Part shown: piece by piece, positions 24,476 through 34,390 of the stretch
Layout: every line of letters begins with the position of its first letter
How positions within the stretch are numbered: the stretch's first letter is position 1
NCBI GenBank assembly: GCA_019694295.1
Contig: JAIBCG010000026.1
Location: 1 to 37,836, forward strand
Direction of reading: 5' to 3'
Origin: Saprospiraceae bacterium
GTDB lineage: Bacteria; Bacteroidota; Bacteroidia; Chitinophagales; Saprospiraceae
Length of the DNA stretch: 37,836 nt
Notes under the pieces: model-generated
Database searches by the model: none
What the model saw: the letters and a program-made list of their open reading frames with translations, nothing else
What the model was told of the DNA's origin: nothing
Program-made: the position numbers and the translations under genes

Positions 24476-26134
24476 ATGATAAGAAGTCTGAATATTAAGA
24501 ATTTTGCCATCATAGATGAAGTGAGTCTCGCATTTGAAGGAGGGCTTACCATCATTACAGGTGAAACAGGTGCCGGTAAATCAATACTGTTAGGCGCACT
24601 AAACCTCATACTCGGTGGCCGGGTCGATTCGAAAATGTTTTTTAACCAAGATGATAAATGTGTTATTGAAGCCGAATTTGATATTTCGGACTATGATTTA
24701 TATGGTTTTTTTGAAGAAGAAGATCTCGATTTCGACCAACACGTCATCATTCGCAGAGAAATACTGCCTTCCGGTAAATCAAGGGCTTTTATTAATGATA
24801 CACCTGTCAATCTGAAAGCTCTTCAGCATCTGTCTTCTCAGCTCATTGATATTCATGAACAGTTTGATACACTCAGCATACAAACCGAAAATTTTCAGCG
24901 AAATGCGCTAGATGCACTTGCTCGCCACAAAGACAAAATCAAAACATACGAAACAGAATTTAAGGAATATGTGCAGGCAGTAAAAAGTTTGGAAGAATTG
25001 CGCAGTGCTTCTGACAAACAGGAAGCTGAGCAAGAGTACCGTCAGTTTTTGTTTGATGAACTTGAGGCACTCCATCTTACAGAAGGCATACAGAATATGA
25101 TGGAGAGCGAACTGGCTATCCTCGAAAATGCCGAATTGATTAAAAAAAATTTGAATGCTGCTTACCAACACCTCAGTGAATCTGACAACAGTATATTTCA
25201 ACAGCTACGCGATGTGAATCTTCTACTTCAAGCTGTAAGTAAATTCAATGATGGAATCGGAGGCTTATCAGAAAGACTCGAGCAGGTACAATATGAGATA
25301 GAGGATATTGCGGTATCGCTTGAGCAACTAGCAGACAAAACAGAATTTGATCCGGAAAAAACCAATATCTTCCAGACAAAACTGGATGAGATATATCGCC
25401 TCCTCAAAAAGCACAAACTCCAGAATAGCGATCAGCTCATGTCAATGCGAAACCAACTCGAACTGCAGCTGAACGGAGAGGGAGATGTAGGAGAGATGCT
25501 GGCAAAACTAGAGAAAAAGATTGTTGAGCTCTTGGCACACCTAAAGTCAACAGGAGCAGAAATAAGTAAAGGAAGAAAGAGCGCTGCATTGGTTCTAGAG
25601 TCAAAAGTAAATGAAATGCTGCAACAACTCAATATGCCAAATGCTCTACTCAAGGTACATCTCTACGAATCTGAACAACCTGGCCCACACGGCTTGGAAC
25701 AGATCAGTTATCTGTTTTCGGCCAATAAAGGATCAGTGCCGGCAGAAATAAGAACGGTAGCAAGTGGAGGTGAACTCAGTAGGCTTGCTTTGAGTATTCA
25801 ATCTTTGGTAGCAAGCTCCATTCCATTACCTACGATGGTTTTTGATGAAATAGATTCGGGTGTAAGTGGGGCAGTATCTTTAAAAGTAGGAAACATCCTC
25901 CGGACCCTTTCAGACAAGCACCAGGTAATCGTCATCACGCATTCGCCACAGATAGCGGCCAAAGCCAACAAACATTATCATGTATATAAAACCGATATTG
26001 GTACGCAAACCAAGACTTATGTACGCGAACTGTCTGTTGATGAAAGAATTGCCAGTATCGCCATCATGCTCAGCACCGATCCGCCTACAAAGGCAGCACT
26101 TGAAAATGCACGGGAATTAATGGAAATTTCCTGA
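24476..26134 (+). CDS. recN: DNA repair ATPase RecN
   Basis: RecN is an SMC-like ATPase that helps hold or align broken DNA during recombinational double-strand-break repair. The ATG at 24476 gives 552 residues starting MIRSLNIKNFAIID, the canonical RecN opening. An alternative TTG start seven codons upstream would overlap the -7 element and is rejected. Walker A GETGAGKS is at 29-36. A long coiled-coil region occupies about 150-370. The ABC signature SGGELSRLALSIQ is near 429-441 and Walker B MVFDEIDSG near 454-462, followed by VIVITHSPQIAA. Length is typical. fabI follows 46 bases later on the same strand. No LexA-type palindrome was found at the promoter by eye. Confidence 0.95.
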   Translation: MIRSLNIKNFAIIDEVSLAFEGGLTIITGETGAGKSILLGALNLILGGRVDSKMFFNQDDKCVIEAEFDISDYDLYGFFEEEDLDFDQHVIIRREILPSGKSRAFINDTPVNLKALQHLSSQLIDIHEQFDTLSIQTENFQRNALDALARHKDKIKTYETEFKEYVQAVKSLEELRSASDKQEAEQEYRQFLFDELEALHLTEGIQNMMESELAILENAELIKKNLNAAYQHLSESDNSIFQQLRDVNLLLQAVSKFNDGIGGLSERLEQVQYEIEDIAVSLEQLADKTEFDPEKTNIFQTKLDEIYRLLKKHKLQNSDQLMSMRNQLELQLNGEGDVGEMLAKLEKKIVELLAHLKSTGAEISKGRKSAALVLESKVNEMLQQLNMPNALLKVHLYESEQPGPHGLEQISYLFSANKGSVPAEIRTVASGGELSRLALSIQSLVASSIPLPTMVFDEIDSGVSGAVSLKVGNILRTLSDKHQVIVITHSPQIAAKANKHYHVYKTDIGTQTKTYVRELSVDERIASIAIMLSTDPPTKAALENARELMEIS

Positions 26135-26180
26135 ATTGAAGCAAAACATGTATTTTTACGCAACCATAAAATAAACTGAT

Positions 26181-27011
26181 ATGTCAAACAATCTGCTTAA
26201 AGGAAAAACAGGAATAATATTCGGGGCACTTGACGAACAGTCAATAGCCTGGAAAGTAGCCGAACGTGCAGTAGAAGAAGGTGCCCGCATCACACTTACC
26301 AATGCACCGGTAGCCATGCGTTTTGGTGAAATTTACAAACTTGCAGAAAAACTAAATGCGGAAGTTATACCGGCCGATGCAACAGAACTAGCTGACCTCG
26401 AACAGTTGGTTGACAAGTCGATTGAGTCTTTTGGCGGACAAAAAATTGATTTTGTACTTCATTCTATCGGAATGTCGCTCAACGTCCGAAAGAAAAAGGA
26501 CTATACCGACCTCAACTACGAGTGGATGCAGAAGTCACTCGATGTGTCAGCCATTTCATTTCACAAAATGATGCAAGTGCTTTACAAGAAAGATGCACTC
26601 AATGACTGGGGCTCTATACTGGCTCTGACTTACATTGCGGCCCAACGTACATTCCCCGATTACAGCGAGATGGCTGAAGCCAAAGCTTTGCTCGAATCAT
26701 TTGCCAGGAGTTTTGGTTATCACTTTGGTGTCAAGAAACATGTTCGTGTCAATACCCTCAGCCAGTCGCCTACCATGACAACAGCAGGCAGTGGAGTGAA
26801 GGGATTTACAGAATTCTTCCAATATGCCGATAAGATGTCACCTTTGGGTAATGCATCTGCACTAGACTGTGCCAATTATTGTGTTACGATGTTCAGCGAT
26901 CTTACCAGAATGGTCACTATGCAGAACTTGTTCCATGATGGTGGTTTTTCAAGCATGGGAATGAGTCCGGCTATTCTTGACTGGAACCCACAGGCTAATA
27001 CAGGAGTATAA
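26181..27011 (+). CDS. fabI: Enoyl-[acyl-carrier-protein] reductase FabI
   Basis: FabI reduces enoyl-ACP to acyl-ACP with NAD(P)H, the last step of each fatty-acid elongation cycle. The 276-residue SDR-fold protein shows the FabI-specific nucleotide motif GIIFGALDEQSIAW (11-24) and FVLHSIGMS (91-99). The catalytic set is Tyr151, Tyr161 and Lys168 with exactly the FabI spacing (TYIAAQRTFPDYSEMAEAK). The C-terminal GGFSSMG is also typical. It would be the target class for triclosan-like inhibitors, as known for the family. The next gene starts only three bases after the stop, so the two are probably translated from one message. Confidence 0.94.
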   Translation: MSNNLLKGKTGIIFGALDEQSIAWKVAERAVEEGARITLTNAPVAMRFGEIYKLAEKLNAEVIPADATELADLEQLVDKSIESFGGQKIDFVLHSIGMSLNVRKKKDYTDLNYEWMQKSLDVSAISFHKMMQVLYKKDALNDWGSILALTYIAAQRTFPDYSEMAEAKALLESFARSFGYHFGVKKHVRVNTLSQSPTMTTAGSGVKGFTEFFQYADKMSPLGNASALDCANYCVTMFSDLTRMVTMQNLFHDGGFSSMGMSPAILDWNPQANTGV

Positions 27012-27014
27012 AAT

Positions 27015-28859
27015 ATGGTGCGGGTACTTTTGATGGTGTTGTTCATTTTTCCTGTAATTCTCCTTGCGGGGCAGGATAGTATTCCACCAAACAAAGACGC
27101 CCGGGCTCTGACATCTGACAGTTCGGTGATTTACCAGTTTCGTGCTTTCTCTGATCAGGCAGAAGGTGTTGTTGACCTTTATGCTATACCAGATGGCATC
27201 CAGCAGCCGGACCCCATCCGACAGGAAGGCATTTATTTTGGCAATCTCGGGAACATTGGCAGCTCACACAAATTTCTGGTATATGATGCCGTGCCGGATA
27301 TAACATTTGATATGGGTTTTCATGCCTTCGACCTTTATAGGCTGAATGTTGCGAATGCTATATTCTACAAGGGTTACAGGCCTTATACTAAGGTTCTTTT
27401 TACACAAATGGGCGGGCAGGGTAATGGCATCTTCCGTGGTACTTATGGCAGAGAATTGAGCAAAACACTTTCTCTACACCTCGATTTTTCAAGGATGGCG
27501 AATCTCGGGTATTACCAGCGACAGAAAATCAAGCATACAGGTCTCACATTGGGGCTTTGGTATCAGGGCATGAAGAACCGGTACAAAGCATGGCTTATGT
27601 ATGGCTCTAATTACAACAACCAGCAGGACAATGGCGGCATTGCTACAGATACTTTGTTTGATAATGAAATATATTCGCGGCGAGAAGCAATACCGGTAAG
27701 GCTGCTCAATGCCGATACCCGATATGTACAATATGAGCTGAGTTATAAGCAATTGTACAGCCTGGTCAACCCGGGCAAACCGGGTCTGTTCTATCTTGTC
27801 CACCAGTCCAGATATGTAAAGCAGACATTCAAATTTTCAGATACATACCCTAATGTTGACTTTTATGGTCCGTTTTATACATATCCTAAAGGATTAAGAT
27901 ATTTCTCTGAAGTGAAGGGTATTCAAAATTATTTCGGCTTACAGACAGGCATAGCGTCAAACAGAAGGAGCTTTGTACTAGAGCCGGGTGTCAGCTACAA
28001 ACGTTACAACATAACACTTGACAGTACTGCTTACAATTGGAACGAACTTTGGCTACACGGGAGTCTTTCTGGGTCAGTCGGACCTTTTTCGCTACTGGTT
28101 CAGGGCCAATATGGCTTGCTGGATGCACTCAATAGTTTCAGGTTATCAGGCGAAGCAACAGGTGATATTGGAAAATGGGCAACACTTTCCGCCAAATTGA
28201 TATTGCAAAAATATCCGGGAACATCCATGATGTACGGTTTCAATTTGTCAAAACTGCCAATATGGGAGGGGTCACCCGAAAAAACCACCGAATTGGCGAT
28301 CTATGCCAATCTGGAGATAAAACCTGTCAACCTCAATATTTATGCCAGACAGTTCGTTCTCAACAATTACATATATTTTGATCAGCAGGCACTTGTAAAG
28401 CAGTTGGCAGGAGCATTTACAATTAACCAATTTGGTGCAGAACACCGTTTGAAGTTTTGGAAAATACATTTCAACAATAAAATTCATTTTCAGACAAAGT
28501 CAGAAGATGTTATCCGCTTCCCGGAATGGATAACTACGCATAGCCTTTATTTTGATGGAAAAATATTTAAGAATTATCTTCAGATAAGGCCGGGTATCGA
28601 CCTCCGGTATTTGAGCAGTTATTATGCCGATAACTATATGCCGGCAAGCGGACAATTTTACCTTCAGGACAAAACAAAATTACCTGACCAATGGCTTACA
28701 GATGTTTTTCTTGGAATCGGAATTGCCAATTTTCAGGGTTTTGTAAAAATGGAGAATGTTACAAATTGGGTAAAAAAAGGGATTCAATATTATGTACCAT
28801 TTTATCCACAACCTGAGGCAAAATTCAGGATTGGCCTCCAATGGCAGTTTTTGAACTGA
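27015..28859 (+). CDS. Putative Bacteroidota porin (outer-membrane barrel)
   Basis: A 614-residue predicted outer-membrane beta-barrel of the putative-porin family found in Bacteroidota. The signal peptide covers about 1-19 (ending LLAGQ). A soluble segment follows, with YQFRAFSDQAEGVVDLYAI and FLVYDAVPDITFDMGFHAFDLYRL (about 35-110). Repeated amphipathic strands with aromatic girdles run to the end, and the last strand AKFRIGLQWQFLN has the aromatic-rich terminus expected for barrel assembly. Substrate is unknown. It starts three bases downstream of fabI, consistent with coordinated production of membrane lipid and an outer-membrane protein, although that link is inference. An AT-rich terminator lies 70 bases after the stop. 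Confidence 0.82.
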   Translation: MVRVLLMVLFIFPVILLAGQDSIPPNKDARALTSDSSVIYQFRAFSDQAEGVVDLYAIPDGIQQPDPIRQEGIYFGNLGNIGSSHKFLVYDAVPDITFDMGFHAFDLYRLNVANAIFYKGYRPYTKVLFTQMGGQGNGIFRGTYGRELSKTLSLHLDFSRMANLGYYQRQKIKHTGLTLGLWYQGMKNRYKAWLMYGSNYNNQQDNGGIATDTLFDNEIYSRREAIPVRLLNADTRYVQYELSYKQLYSLVNPGKPGLFYLVHQSRYVKQTFKFSDTYPNVDFYGPFYTYPKGLRYFSEVKGIQNYFGLQTGIASNRRSFVLEPGVSYKRYNITLDSTAYNWNELWLHGSLSGSVGPFSLLVQGQYGLLDALNSFRLSGEATGDIGKWATLSAKLILQKYPGTSMMYGFNLSKLPIWEGSPEKTTELAIYANLEIKPVNLNIYARQFVLNNYIYFDQQALVKQLAGAFTINQFGAEHRLKFWKIHFNNKIHFQTKSEDVIRFPEWITTHSLYFDGKIFKNYLQIRPGIDLRYLSSYYADNYMPASGQFYLQDKTKLPDQWLTDVFLGIGIANFQGFVKMENVTNWVKKGIQYYVPFYPQPEAKFRIGLQWQFLN

Positions 28860-28929
28860 GGCGCAATTTTAATTTTTTAAGCTTTATTTTCCGGTGAAAC
28901 CGATGGGTATTGTGAGTCATTCCACGGTT

Positions 28930-28955
28930 AACTATATTCATTATATAGTTTTTTT
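28930..28955 (+). terminator. AT-rich hairpin terminator after the porin gene
   Basis: An 8-base perfect stem (28930-28937 with 28943-28950, AACTATAT/ATATAGTT) closes a 5-base loop and is followed by five more T residues. The low GC content makes it weaker than the others in this window. Confidence 0.5.
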
Positions 28956-29052
28956 AAGAAATAATTAACATCAGGCAACGAAACATACACCAAAGGTATC
29001 AGATGTAAGGTGTGAAGTATCAATGTGTGTCGGTAAAAAAAATTGTAAAATA

Positions 29053-29084
29053 TTTGGATGATGGCATACATTATTTTAACTTTA
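29053..29084 (+). promoter_or_regulatory. Candidate promoter for the giant adhesin gene
   Basis: TTTG (29053-29056) and TAACTTTA (29077-29084) are separated by exactly 20 bases. The -33 element is a full match and the -7 element is 7 of 8 to TAnnTTTG. The start codon lies 29 bases downstream of the -7 element. Confidence 0.5.
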
Positions 29085-29113
29085 ACGCTGATAAAGTCTA
29101 AATTATACCAAAA

Positions 29114-32100
29114 ATGAAAGCAAACCTCTACACAAATTTAGTGTTTGTAAGTTTTTTTCTGACTGTAATGCTATGTGCATTTCCCGGTCAGGCACAAATA
29201 AAACTTGAAGATTTTCCTAAAGAACATAATATAGAGTTGATAAAAGGAAAGAAGAGGCAGTTGGTACTCATGCCTCCGGGAGAGAATACTGTAAAAGTCA
29301 ATACAATGGAAGTCGGAGAGCAGTATCTTGTCGTCTTCAATATTGCCGACCACGATAGTCCGTGCAATCCTCAATATCGTTTGGTATGTGGCTCTCTTGA
29401 TACAGTCTTGAACAGTAAGGAAATAAGATTTTTGGCTAAATCTACAACTGCTACACTTTATGTAAACACAGGTTGTCCGGCAGATTATGCAACCAGGCTG
29501 GCATTGAATATAAGTTTTATGCGTGATGGAGGTTTGATTGATGTTACTAAAAACACAAAGCCAAAACCGGAGTCAGTTACTGTATCATCTGGTGGCTCAG
29601 CCTCTTATCTGATTACAGATATTTTCATTGGTGGTGGTTGTTTCGAAGTGTCGAATGTGAGCACCATAGGTAAGGCCGTCCAATTGGGTGAATTTTCAGG
29701 TGGAGGATCCTCCATCCAGATAGAAACCGGTGTCATCATAGCAAGCGGCCAGGCAGTAACGGCGAGTGGGCCAAATGTAGGTGAAAGCTCGGGGTCCAGT
29801 GTTGGTGGAGGCGGTGATGGAGACCTTAATACACTTGCCAACGGATCAGTCTTTGACGCCGGAGGTATTCAGTTTGACTTTAAGCCTACCGTTAACCTGG
29901 TAAAGTTTAATTATGTGTTTGGTTCTGATGAATACAACGAATATACTTGTTCTAGTTTTAATGATGTGTTTGGTTTCTTTATCAGTGGGGCAGGTATTGG
30001 TGGCAACAAGAATATTGCTCTTATACCGGGTACAAATACACCGGTAAAGATTAACAATGTAAACCTAGGGGTAGTTGGTTCTAATGGAAGTATGGCCAAT
30101 TGTACTCCGCCCAATGGCTCCTTGGCTTATTCAGGTTTCTTTGTGAATAATCCGGTAGGCAGCCCCGATGTGGAATACGATGGTTTTACAACTGTATTTA
30201 CGGCCGAGCAGGTGGTTATACCTTGTAGCACTTACCATATCAAATTCGCAGTGGGCGATGTTGGTGACGGTGTTTATGACTCAGGCGTATTCCTTGAAGC
30301 CAACTCGTTTAGTGCCGGTGGTAATGCGAGTGGTACTGTAATTGTACCGAGTTCTGGTACGAATGTTGTATATGAAGGTTGTGCAGATGGCTATGTTGAA
30401 TTCTGCAGAACAAGTAGTAATGGAAATGATCAAGACCTTGTACTGTCATTTACAATAGAGCCGACTTCTACTGCTACCCCAGGTGTTGATTATGCACCTT
30501 TTTCAAGCCCTATTGTCATTCCGGCAGGTGAAGATTGTGTCGAATTGCCGATCACGGTATTCAAGGATGCGATTACCGAAGGTACAGAATCTATCAAGCT
30601 TAAATTGTCAACCCCTTGCTCTTGCGAATCCCCATTTATTGAGATATTGATCAAAGATTCACCACCACTTGTATTGACTGCCAATGATGTAACCATCTGC
30701 GAAGAAGAGGGGGGTGCTGACATAAGTGTCACTGCTACTGGTGGAGTAGGCGACTATACTTATCTTTGGAATAATGGTGCAACTGATCCAAGTATTTTTG
30801 TAGGTACGAGCACTTCTCAGACCTATACCGTTACAGTTACGGATGAATGCGGCAATTCGGCACAGAAAGATGTAAAAGTTATAGTTATTCCTTCACCAGA
30901 AGCTACCATTGAAGGTTATGGAACCGTGTGTTACCAGCAAGCTGGAACAGTGAATCTTACTGTCAAATTTACCGGACCGGGTCCGTGGACGATTATTTAT
31001 GCGATTAATGGTGTACCTCAGCCTCCAATCAGTAATATTACACAGAATCCTTATATTTTGAAGGGCTCTGAAGCAGGTTTTTACACCATCGAACAAGTTT
31101 ATGGAGATTTTGGATGTGAAGGTGTAGGAATGGGAGAAGGCCAGATAGATGAAGTAAAGGTTGAAATGTTTGTTGACATCGAAAACCCTTCATGCTTTGG
31201 AGTACAAGATGGTAAAATAACAGTCGATCCTTATGGTGGTGAAGAAAATTATTATATCAAATGGTCGAATGGTGTTGAAGGTTTTGATTACATAGATCTG
31301 CTGGCTGCCGGAAGTTATAAAGTTACCGTCACCGATGCCAACGGATGCAAAACTGTACAAACCATCAATGTGGTTCAGCCACCGGAGTTAAAAGTAACAG
31401 CAGTAATACAGAATGTTAAAGACTGTAAAAATCCTTTTGGTGGTGGCATTGACCTGACTGTCACAGGAGGCACACTTCCTTACGATTTCAACTGGGACAA
31501 CGGATTGCCACCTGACGAAGACCAGTCAAACTTAAAATCCGGTATTTATATAGTTACTGTGACCGATGCCAATGGTTGTTATGGTATTTATACGTATCTA
31601 ATAACAGCCAATGATGCACCTAAGGTAACTGCACAGACAACCAAAAATGTCAATTGTAAGGATCTTAATGCAGGCCAAATCCAACTTAATGTCACTGGTG
31701 GTCAAGGTCCATATACCTATTTGTGGAATAACCAAGCGACCACAAAGGATATTTCAGGTCTTACTTTCGGAGATTATGCCGTAACGGTCACAGATGCTGC
31801 CGGATGTGAAACCTATGCAACATCTTCGGTAAGTGCCGATACAGTTAAGCCGGTTGTAGTCACCGGACCAGATTTACTATTGCCTTGCTCTGTCTTACAG
31901 CTTACCCTTGATGCAAGTGCAACACCAATGCCAAATGGATTCACTGCCCAGTGGACTACAGCCAATGGCAATATTGTTTCGGGAGCAAATTCTCTTAAAG
32001 CTATCGTTGATGCTCCGGGTGCCTATACCCTTACCATTACCAACGGCAATAATGGATGCTCCAATTCTAAAACCGTAATCGTGGATCCTGATCTTGCAAA

Positions 32101-34390
32101 GCCAAATGTTTTTGTCAACCCACCGGTCATACTTACATGTGACCTCACCCAATTGACATTGGATGGTTCTGCATCAAGTCAGGGAAGCAATTATCAGGTG
32201 AGTTGGACGACTGCCGGTGGAAATATCGTTAGCAATCCGTCAGGAAATTACGCCATAGACATCAATGCACCCGGTAAGTACACACTCAAACTTATCAACA
32301 CTACCAACGGATGTGATAATTCGTTTACTGTTGATGTCAAACAAGATATTGATAAGCCATTGGCGGATGCCGGCAATACCGTTTTGCTTACTTGTAAGGA
32401 AACCGATTTGACACTCAACGGCAACGGGAGTAGTACAGGAGCTGATTTTATATATGACTGGACTACTAAAAATGGGTTTATTGTTACCGGTAAAACAGGG
32501 CTGACACCTACAGTCAATCAACCGGGCTGGTATTATATATTAGTTAAGGATAAAACCAATGGTTGTACAAATCTTGATTCGGTTCTGGTTAATCAGGATA
32601 TTGTGAAACCTATAGCCGCAGCTGCCTCGCCAGAGTTGTTGACATGTGCAGTAAGTGTGGTGCCTGTGAGTGCAACTGGTTCAAGCACCGGTAGTACCTT
32701 CAGTTATGACTGGTCAACAGTATCAGGTAGTATTCAGGGCACCAACAATGGTTTTACTGTCAATGCTACATCAATTGGTTCCTACACCGTTACTGTAACC
32801 AACAGCACCAACGGATGTACTCAGACAGCAACAGTAGTAGTTAATGAAGATAAAGAAAAGCCTGTAGCCAAAGCCGGAACAGACCTGATACTCAATTGCC
32901 AACAGACAACCCAATTGCTTGATGGCTCCGGTTCAAGTGTAGGCCCTGAGTTCACTTACCTATGGACAACACTGGATGGTAACATTATTTCAGGTGCCAA
33001 TACACTCAATCCGACAATAGACCAGGCAGGTACATATACCTTGACAGTTACAAGCAGCAAAAACGGCTGTTCTTCATCAGATGATGTAAAAATTTCACTA
33101 AGTGAAGATTTTCCTGTAGCAGTAGTCGTTGATCCGGAGGTGATTACCTGTGTAAAATTGTCAGTTTTAATAAACGGTTTGGGGTCTTCTACCGGACCAG
33201 AGTTTACCTACCAGTGGTCAACTACTACTGGTAACATCGTAGCAGGTGCTAACAGTTCTACTCCTGAGGTGGACAAAGCCGGTGTTTATTTGTTTACCAT
33301 TACAAATGTCGCAAATGGTTGTGTAACTAATAAGAACGTAACAGTCAAAGAAGATAAAGTAAAACCAAAGGCTGTCGCAGGTCCTGACTTCGAAGCCGGT
33401 TGTTTTGATGTTCCGGAAGCACTGGATGGTACTGCATCAAGTGGCAAAGGTACACTTACCTATAACTGGACAACTACCAACGGTAATATTGTAAGTGGTG
33501 AGAATACAGCTACTCCGCTAATTCAGAAAGCCGGCATTTATTCATTGCTGATAACGGATAATAGCAATGGCTGTACTGCTACAGATAATATTGAAGTAAC
33601 AAGCAATGCTCTTGAAGACGTAACATTCACATTGAAAATACCAAGCTGTTTTGGTGAGTATGGTACCGCACAGATTGTAAACGTAAAGGGCGGTTTGCCT
33701 CCTTACAAGTATTCTATCAACGGTGGCCAAAGCTATACCGGAAATGCAGTGTTCAATAAATTGAATCCCGGACTCTACAATCTCTTGGTCAAAGATGGAT
33801 ACGATTGCATTATTGCACGTAGTTTCGAAATACCGGCTAAAACAGACATACAGGTACTGGTAGAGCCAAAAGTGGAGCTTTATCTTGGCGAATCATATAC
33901 ACTTAAAGCCCAGGTTAATATTCCGAAAAACCTGATTGCCAAGGTGGAATGGTTCTCAAAAGATGGGCTTGAAAGACCAGATTCACTTGTGACAAAGGTG
34001 AATGTGCTTCAAACAACAGAGTATATAGTGCGCGTGACAGATATTAGCGGATGTACCGGTCAGGCCAGAGTTCTGGTAGTAATAGCCGATCCGGAAATAT
34101 ATGTACCGAATGCATTTTCACCTTATGACCTGAATGGAAATAACGACCTGGCAATGGTCTTTGGTCGGCCGAGTGGAATTAAAAAAATTACCAAATTCCA
34201 GATATTCAATAGGTGGGGAGAATCAATGTACGAATCATCTGACTTCCTACCTAACGACCCTAATCATGGCTGGAACGGATTGCACAGAGGTAAGAAACTT
34301 GATCCGGCAGTGTTTGTATGGTGGTTGGAAGTAGAATACATCAATGGCAAAAAGAAAGTATATAAAGGAGATATTAACCTATTGAGATAA
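29114..34390 (+). CDS. Giant multidomain adhesin with type B T9SS sorting domain
   Basis: A 1758-residue exported surface protein. Signal peptide about 1-28 (ending GQAQ). A choice-of-anchor L domain follows at about 188-402, with GVIIASG, FNYVFGSDEYNEY and FGFFISG. Next is a Calx-beta-like domain at about 405-519 (GVDYAPFSSPIVIPAG, AITEGTESIKLKL). Ig/SprB-like repeats occupy about 520-911 (VTVTDANGC twice, with GGxxPYxxxW patterns). Seven PKD-like repeats cover 912-1497. Another SprB-like module (IPSCFGEYGTAQI) and a Gly/Lys segment come next. The C-terminal gliding-associated type B sorting domain is about 1662-1758 (YVPNAFSPYDLNGNND, FQIFNRWGESMYES, WNGLHRGKKLDPAVFVWWLEV). It is predicted to be exported by T9SS and displayed or released. 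Ligand is unknown. No SprF-type partner gene is adjacent. Confidence 0.93.
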   Translation: MKANLYTNLVFVSFFLTVMLCAFPGQAQIKLEDFPKEHNIELIKGKKRQLVLMPPGENTVKVNTMEVGEQYLVVFNIADHDSPCNPQYRLVCGSLDTVLNSKEIRFLAKSTTATLYVNTGCPADYATRLALNISFMRDGGLIDVTKNTKPKPESVTVSSGGSASYLITDIFIGGGCFEVSNVSTIGKAVQLGEFSGGGSSIQIETGVIIASGQAVTASGPNVGESSGSSVGGGGDGDLNTLANGSVFDAGGIQFDFKPTVNLVKFNYVFGSDEYNEYTCSSFNDVFGFFISGAGIGGNKNIALIPGTNTPVKINNVNLGVVGSNGSMANCTPPNGSLAYSGFFVNNPVGSPDVEYDGFTTVFTAEQVVIPCSTYHIKFAVGDVGDGVYDSGVFLEANSFSAGGNASGTVIVPSSGTNVVYEGCADGYVEFCRTSSNGNDQDLVLSFTIEPTSTATPGVDYAPFSSPIVIPAGEDCVELPITVFKDAITEGTESIKLKLSTPCSCESPFIEILIKDSPPLVLTANDVTICEEEGGADISVTATGGVGDYTYLWNNGATDPSIFVGTSTSQTYTVTVTDECGNSAQKDVKVIVIPSPEATIEGYGTVCYQQAGTVNLTVKFTGPGPWTIIYAINGVPQPPISNITQNPYILKGSEAGFYTIEQVYGDFGCEGVGMGEGQIDEVKVEMFVDIENPSCFGVQDGKITVDPYGGEENYYIKWSNGVEGFDYIDLLAAGSYKVTVTDANGCKTVQTINVVQPPELKVTAVIQNVKDCKNPFGGGIDLTVTGGTLPYDFNWDNGLPPDEDQSNLKSGIYIVTVTDANGCYGIYTYLITANDAPKVTAQTTKNVNCKDLNAGQIQLNVTGGQGPYTYLWNNQATTKDISGLTFGDYAVTVTDAAGCETYATSSVSADTVKPVVVTGPDLLLPCSVLQLTLDASATPMPNGFTAQWTTANGNIVSGANSLKAIVDAPGAYTLTITNGNNGCSNSKTVIVDPDLAKPNVFVNPPVILTCDLTQLTLDGSASSQGSNYQVSWTTAGGNIVSNPSGNYAIDINAPGKYTLKLINTTNGCDNSFTVDVKQDIDKPLADAGNTVLLTCKETDLTLNGNGSSTGADFIYDWTTKNGFIVTGKTGLTPTVNQPGWYYILVKDKTNGCTNLDSVLVNQDIVKPIAAAASPELLTCAVSVVPVSATGSSTGSTFSYDWSTVSGSIQGTNNGFTVNATSIGSYTVTVTNSTNGCTQTATVVVNEDKEKPVAKAGTDLILNCQQTTQLLDGSGSSVGPEFTYLWTTLDGNIISGANTLNPTIDQAGTYTLTVTSSKNGCSSSDDVKISLSEDFPVAVVVDPEVITCVKLSVLINGLGSSTGPEFTYQWSTTTGNIVAGANSSTPEVDKAGVYLFTITNVANGCVTNKNVTVKEDKVKPKAVAGPDFEAGCFDVPEALDGTASSGKGTLTYNWTTTNGNIVSGENTATPLIQKAGIYSLLITDNSNGCTATDNIEVTSNALEDVTFTLKIPSCFGEYGTAQIVNVKGGLPPYKYSINGGQSYTGNAVFNKLNPGLYNLLVKDGYDCIIARSFEIPAKTDIQVLVEPKVELYLGESYTLKAQVNIPKNLIAKVEWFSKDGLERPDSLVTKVNVLQTTEYIVRVTDISGCTGQARVLVVIADPEIYVPNAFSPYDLNGNNDLAMVFGRPSGIKKITKFQIFNRWGESMYESSDFLPNDPNHGWNGLHRGKKLDPAVFVWWLEVEYINGKKKVYKGDINLLR
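31847..33605 (+). repeat. Seven tandem ~84-residue PKD-like repeats within the adhesin
   Basis: Seven units of 83-86 residues lie end to end (protein residues 912-1497). Six of them start with KP; the sixth starts with PVAVVV. Each has a cysteine near position 14 (mostly LTC), a W(S/T)T core, an AGxYT-type strand and a second cysteine in NGC near position 71. The repeats have diverged at DNA level, so they are old rather than recent duplications. Confidence 0.9.

Noticed and set aside
32240..32521. Overlapping 89- and 93-residue antisense frames inside the adhesin repeats
   Set aside because: They are produced by the periodic codon pattern of the repeats on the opposite strand.
31847..33605. 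Recent DNA-level tandem duplication or CRISPR-like array in the repeat region
   Set aside because: Units share protein pattern but differ widely in nucleotide sequence, and there are no short identical repeats with unique spacers.
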